Shown piece after piece: positions 58,327 through 64,000 of a stretch of 64,000 bases of DNA. Both the position numbers and the translations under genes were made by a program. Position 1 is the first letter of the stretch. Every line of letters starts with the position of its first letter. The notes below the pieces were generated by a model that saw only the letters and a list, made by a program, of their open reading frames with translations, made no database searches and had not been told where the DNA came from. The DNA comes from Anastatus disparis (taxonomy: Eukaryota; Arthropoda; Insecta; Hymenoptera; Eupelmidae), in contig JAFFSR010000244.1 in NCBI GenBank assembly GCA_017163975.1, forward strand, positions 12,339,501-12,403,500, written 5' to 3'.

Positions 58327-59190
58327 CTGAAAAGCCAAATTCAAATAGTTATATTAATATTTTAGTTTATTTTTCATGAGTGAATTTTTTTTGTATCAGT
58401 TTAATATCAATGAATTTTTTTTCTTTTCAGATGAATTTATATATGCTTTATAAATATTAATGAATCTACAATAGTCTACATTAATTCATTTAATTTGAAT
58501 TTCTACGGCTAAATGTAAAATTTTATTTTAAAGTGTTATAAATCAATTTCAAATAACAACTTTTTTATATAATTCTGTAAATTTGAAAAAAAATACCGTC
58601 CATGAATTTTTTTTTACAACTGTATCAAAATATGAAAAAATATTAAATTTTTTGTTTATTCGAATCCTACAATAAGGTAATTGAATAAAAATTAATTCGA
58701 ATCTCGCTCTCTCACAACTAACGCATCCTTGAAAAATATATTCTATGCTGTCTTCTTAACCGAGTAAGCATAATACTCTCAGCGAACCTTTATAATTTTT
58801 CTCTCTTTCTCTCTCATTCTCTTTTGTACCTGTTTTAAGAATGAGAGAAAATGGTAGGGTCCTGACTAAACACTGATAAACCCTTATGGAAGGATTTCTT
58901 TGCATGTTATAAACATACGTAATTGTACACAAATAAGATTAGCATAAGACTCTTGCGGTAGAAGAACTGTCAAATACTCCTTTCTCTCTCTTTTTAGTCT
59001 CAGAAAGTGAAAAGACACACGTATAAAAGGCAAAATATTACTCATAAGAGAGTACAATGAAATGGTAAAACTCTTTTTTTCACTTTTTTTTCATTTTGTA
59101 AAAACCAAAAAAAAAAGTTTATTTTCTTTCATTATAATTTCTTTTTCAAAGAAAATTCATCAATAAATTCAAAAATTTCACATTTACATT

Positions 59191-59382
59191 TTATTTATTT
59201 AACGTCGCTGTACTTCAGCTATCATTGCGATGCTAATTAGCAACGGAGGTTTCTCAGTGTATTTTTAAACAAAGCACATGTAAAGTACATTGGTGCTTGT
59301 ATCGATCAGCCGAGAGCGGGATTCGAACTCGGGACCTCGAGATCACGAATCTATCGCTCTACCGATTTAGCCACTGAAATCT
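59191..59382 (-). mobile_element. tRNA-derived SINE, copy C
   Basis: This copy matches the others over head and body but is more decayed: the A box reads TGGCTAAATCGG and the loop TTCGTGA. The tail reads CGACGTTAAATAAA on the minus strand. Confidence 0.75.
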
Positions 59383-60944
59383 CTTGAGTGATATTCTTTT
59401 ATATTAAGAAAATTAAATAAATGTAGAGTTGAATTATTATAATAAGAATTAAGTGTATTTAAAAAATAACTATTAAATTCAAATCTAATAAAATACAAGA
59501 CTTTCTACAAATAATCAATCATTAATTATTATTAAAAAATTTTTCTAATGATGTCAATGTTTTAATATATAGATGTATAATAATCTTTTCGATAATGATA
59601 ATAAAAAAAAGTTCAGAGAACTTCTTTTTTATGACGATCAAAATATGATAAAATGAAACTATTGAAATAGAATCTTAAATTATTAAAAACAGAAGTAAGA
59701 GATTAATTTACCTGTTTTCTTCAACATTAGAATTCGAGATACTGTGTTTCTATTTTTGCCAATAGTTTTTTTAAAACTCAAATATTAACAATAAAATTTA
59801 TTTTTAAAATAAAAAAGATATGTTTTAAATTCTAGTTAATTTTTTTTAGGAACTGAAAGATTTTTTATTAAAAACTAAATTACCGAAGTTTTGTCTCTGA
59901 TTATAAAATTAGAATTTGGTGTTATATATAGTTGGTGTTACAGATAATGGATCGTAAAATTGAAATTTTTACACACTGTTTTAATTTTAGAATACAACAA
60001 TAATATCAACAAAAAATATTTTTAGTTTTATAAATTTTCTTATCACATTCTATGTTTCTCTAGTTTACTCAGTAACATTTTCCTTTTATTCTAGCGTTTT
60101 TAAGTGTTTTGGTCACACGTGTCAAAGTCAATAAATCATATCGTAAATAATTTTTATTTAAATTCATCATTACTAAAATATTTGAATGAGGAAAAAAAAA
60201 TAATAAAAAATTAATAAAGTTTAAACTATACTAACTTGCGAGATAACGATAAGCCATTGCTTATTCTTTATTATTCACATAAGCATCACCAAAATGTTTA
60301 GCAATTGACACCAACAAGAGTTCAAATTTCACAATTTTATTTTCAAAAATTTTTTAAGGAAACAAGTTCATTTTTTTAAAGACACATTAATCCATGATTT
60401 TTCATTTAATTGTGTCACCCAACAATGTTGACCTTATCTAATGGTGATAGTCGTCGAGTATTAAAAATGACAATCTAAATACTCTTACGCTTGAAAAAGT
60501 ACACGTTCAGTTTTCCACGTGCCGTTTTTTTTTTTTTAATATTCGTTTTATTTACACAACGTGACGGGATTTTGTTTTATTAAGCGCTCGTTCGTTATAT
60601 GATTACGCGTTTTATTTACGTTTTTATGAAAATTTATTAAATTTTCATGAATTTTAAAATAGTTTTAGGTTAATTTAATACGTGACTAAAGATTACAAAA
60701 TTATGTACTTTTTATTTCGTGGCTTCTGTATATATATATACATATATTTAAAACTTTTTGTTGTTTCGTTTGTTTAATTGCTACGGTGTTTGCCTAAATG
60801 TTTGATTAATGTTTGTATGTTTGAACGAGTAGATTAGATAAATTGGTAAATATTTAAAAAAAAATTGCTGCAAACCGCTTAAGCGCTAATGCTTTCTCAT
60901 AGATATCTTTGGACTTTTTTTTTTAATTCGTATATGCTACGTGA

Positions 60945-61650
60945 GTAAACAAAAATTTCACATAAAATATTAATAAATACCCAAGATATAAAAGAATTGA
61001 TAAATGTACTTTAGTAAGGTATCTAACTAAGAAAATATGCGATGTACGAGACATTTTGCCAGACACTACTTGCGAAAACAAAAATTTAACATAAAACATT
61101 AATAAATATCGAGATACAAAAGAACTGTCAAATAAAAAAATGATGTCCAATGCCGTTTGAATAAACCAATGAATGAAAAATTTTACATAAAATCTTAATA
61201 AATCTTGAAATGTAATAAAATTAATAGATGTACTTAAATGAGATAAATAATTTTTAAATTGTTGAAAATTTTATGGAATTAATCTTGAAAATGATAGAGA
61301 ATGTCAAACAAAACTTAAATCAACAAAAATTTCACATTAAACTTTATAAATCTCTTGTTTTTCTCAGAAAAATTAATAATTATAAAAAAATTATTGACAA
61401 TATAAGAGAATTAATCGATGATACGATAAAAAGTATACAGTTTTTAATTATTGAAAATTTTATGAAAATACTTTATAAATGACTGATAAAATTAAAACGA
61501 ATATCGAATTAATAAAAATTTTACATAAAATATTAATCAATATAGCAGAATTAACCAACATACTTAAATAGAGTGCATGATTTGAAAGTTTTTAAAAAAC
61601 AAATATTAGTTAAACCAACAAAAATTTCACAGAAGATTAAATTTTACTTA
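60945..61650. repeat. Decayed array of a CAAAAATTTCACATAAAAT unit
   Basis: A motif of about 30 bp (ACAAAAATTTCACATAAAAT, then ATTAATAAAT) appears six times at about 60950, 61078, 61168, 61321, 61508 and 61615, in one orientation, 90-190 bp apart. Sequence after the motif is also partly shared (AAAAGAAxTG, GATGTACTTAAAT). It looks like an old tandem duplication series. Confidence 0.5.
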
Positions 61651-62859
61651 TGTCTGAAATATAAAAAAAATTAATAATTTTATTGAAATAGTATTGCTAT
61701 CAATAAGAAAATTAGGTTTTGAAAAACACTTGCTACAATAGCTTTCAGTTTCTATAGGATCGAACACACACAAGTGCGCAAGCACTCATTTTTTTAAAAG
61801 TTATTATTTTAGGTTCTGTGACTCTAAATATGTACTTATAAATAAAAAAATAGAAAAGAATATTTTGACTAATCCAATGTTTTCTTATCAGAAAGCGAAA
61901 ATATGAACAATTACTTCTTCAAATTGATTAATTAGAACGAATGAATTAACGTACATAGTATTTCTTTTTCAGATTATTTGCTATTTCTTAAATATTTTTT
62001 TGGAATGACAAGTCATTGTAGAAAATATAGTTTCATTCGTATATGAAATAACGAAATATTTTCTACTGAAAAATTTCTTCAACATACTTGCAACTAATTA
62101 AAAATGTAAATGGAACAATGTAAATGTAATTTTGTTTGAAACGTTTAATTGTGTTTGTCTTACCGATTTACTTCTTTAGTTCACTTAATTTATTGTGCAA
62201 AACAATTAATCTCCGCATTCATTGTTTATTAATCTTACGTAAAATATTCCGAAATTCTCCCTCGTTACTGTCGAAAAAACAAAGTGAAATTTTAAAACTA
62301 AGATGTTACGTAAATTTTGAATGACTTCATTCATGTCATGAAATTTGTTAATACTTCTCATGTAAGAGCAATGGATTTTGACACTTTTCGTCCGCCTTAT
62401 TTTAGCCACCTCATTTGACTTGCATTGAGTTTCACAGACGGTTTAGTCTACTCTTGATCAGATAAATAGAAATTAGAATTTTTTAATGTCTTAACACAGC
62501 AAGTGAACGTTAAGTTTTAACAAATGATGTCAGTATAATTTAAAGAACCCCAACCCTAATTTTTCTTAATAAGTTTGCATATACGACCCTCTTTCATATA
62601 TGAAAAAAATAAATTCAAATAGTAAACAGTGAAGCGTATTAAAATAGGGAGAATATTTCGTATAATAATGAATCAGTATTCGAGAAGATTAACAAAATGA
62701 TATTCAGATCAAGTAAAATATTAATATAGTTTAAAATTGTCATTTTTCCATTTTAGATTTGGAATTCAATCTAATGGATTCAATCAAAAAATTCTTAAAC
62801 TATTATTTTCACTCTTTAGATATTATAAATAAACTATATAAATTCATTTTTCCAGTTAA

Positions 62860-63064
62860 GGATCGTCAGTGGCTCAGTCAGTAGAGCGATGGATTCGTAA
62901 TCTCGAGGTCCCGAGTTCGAATCCCGCTCTCGGCGGCCGATTAATACAAGCACCACTGTGCATTACGTGTGTTTTCTTCACTAACACACTGACGACCTCC
63001 GTTGCTAATCAGCATTGCCACGATAGCTGAAATATACCGACGTTAAATAAATAAAAAAAAAAAA
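62860..63064 (+). mobile_element. tRNA-derived SINE, copy D
   Basis: The head AGTGGCTCAGTCAGTAGAGC, B box GTTCGAATCCC and CGT anticodon loop are intact. The body is as in copy B, and the tail CCGACGTTAAATAAATA runs into a poly-A of about 12. It is the best-kept copy together with B. Confidence 0.78.
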
Positions 63065-64000
63065 CATCACCCCAATAACTAGCTCTTTTTTTTTAATTTC
63101 AAAATTATGTTCAGTGAGTTAAAAAAATCACAGTAACAATTTGAAATGATTAGAATGAAACTGAATCATTTGACATGAAATTACGTAACCATAACAGTTA
63201 TATTAAATTTTTAACCCATTACATAAGGTACATTATTAAAATAAATACAAGTCGAATATAAAGCAGCCTATATTACGAGTAAAAATCACAGAGAAAGAAA
63301 TCATATATACCGTGGATATAAGCTCCCGCCACATGTCTGAAGTTTCTAATATATAAGAGGTTATGAAGTCAATGTTCATTCACTGTAAGAAGGCCAAAGA
63401 AAAAAAAAGAGCCGCCACCGTCTAGAATTCGCCGTGATATATTCAGATGAAAAATAAGAAAAAAAAGAAGAAGAAAAAGAGAGAGAAAAAAAAGGGATGG
63501 CAAGTCTGCAGCTTTTTGGATGTTCCAATGAAGAAAATCTGAACAGCCAACAACAGGCCTTTTTTTATTTAACTTTTCCTTGAGAAACTCAATGGAAGGA
63601 GGAGAGAGAGAGATTTTAAAGTCTTAGGAGACGCTTTCCTTATGTCCGCAGTGTCGATGGTCCTTAAGGGTTTTTCGGGGCTAAAAAACTTCATCATTTT
63701 CTTTTTTTTTCCTTTTATTCTTTTTATTCTTTCTATGTCGTCGCGACGTCGTTCTTTCTGTGTATGCATACGAAAAAGATCTTAGGCTATCTTTATGCTA
63801 CTTACGCTTCTTTTTTGTTAAGTGAAATTATAGGAAGATTAATCAAGGATGTACGTAAGATGTTAAATTTTTGTATTGTTGAAAATTTTTGTTATCATTT
63901 TATCGATTCAATTATTTAGAAATTCAAATAAACAAGACGAATTTCGTATTTTTGTACAAAATATTTGAATAAAAACTAATTTAAGTTGAAAATTTATCTA

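Larger units (their letters stand above)
58327..64000. other. 5' part of FoxP locus: intron and possible upstream region
   Basis: I found no further coding exon here. Two SINE copies and a decayed short-period array lie in it. A less A/T-rich patch with GAGA-type purine runs at about 63330-63790 could be a FoxP leader or promoter, but that is a guess. The start exon may lie beyond 64000. Confidence 0.35.

Noticed and set aside
63569..63769. Minus-strand frame rich in Lys/Arg as a FoxP start exon
   Set aside because: The peptide is low-complexity and unlike known FoxP N-termini, and no donor in the needed phase was found.

Overview
The window is very AT-rich eukaryotic (insect) genomic DNA. 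All genes are split by GT-AG introns, many of them short and A/T-rich. I assembled six protein genes exon by exon from splice sites, reading phase and remembered family sequence: SCAMP, MCM9, a COMM-domain protein, DSTYK, SAP18 and FoxP. A FoxP gene with two alternative forkhead-half exons, an MCM9 gene (as I recall, missing from Drosophila), strong A/T bias and tRNA-derived SINEs all fit a hymenopteran, but the order is an inference and the species is unknown.

Layout: SCAMP (+, 1518-3840, first exon left of the window); MCM9 (-, 4847-8167); a 75-residue COMM-domain protein (+, 8844-9513); DSTYK dual-specificity kinase (-, 12226-18211); SAP18 (+, 20639-21675); a roughly 10 kb gene-poor stretch (21676-31699); and FoxP (-, 31700-58326), whose 5' part runs on towards or past the right edge. 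The six genes strictly alternate in strand, giving two head-to-head pairs (MCM9/COMM and DSTYK/SAP18) and three tail-to-tail pairs.

The right half is the FoxP gene. It encodes glutamine-rich tracts, a C2H2 zinc finger, a leucine zipper, two phase-1 cassette exons in the linker, a shared first half of the forkhead domain, and then two alternative second halves. Exon A (44114-44244) is canonical and joins three further C-terminal exons. Exon B (39391-39570) has a changed recognition helix, an AT-hook-like tail and its own stop.

The most unusual observation is a near-identical, about 64 bp inverted copy of the end of the shared forkhead exon plus its 5' splice site. It lies 2.6 kb upstream in the same transcription unit (50295-50358 against 47641-47704). 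In the pre-mRNA the two could pair and mask the donor that feeds both exon A and exon B. The introns and intergenic DNA also carry four copies of a tRNA-Thr-derived SINE and several fold-back, MITE-like elements. The genes themselves act in unrelated processes: membrane traffic, DNA repair, COMMD biology, signalling, co-repression and neural transcription control. I see no operon-like functional link between them.
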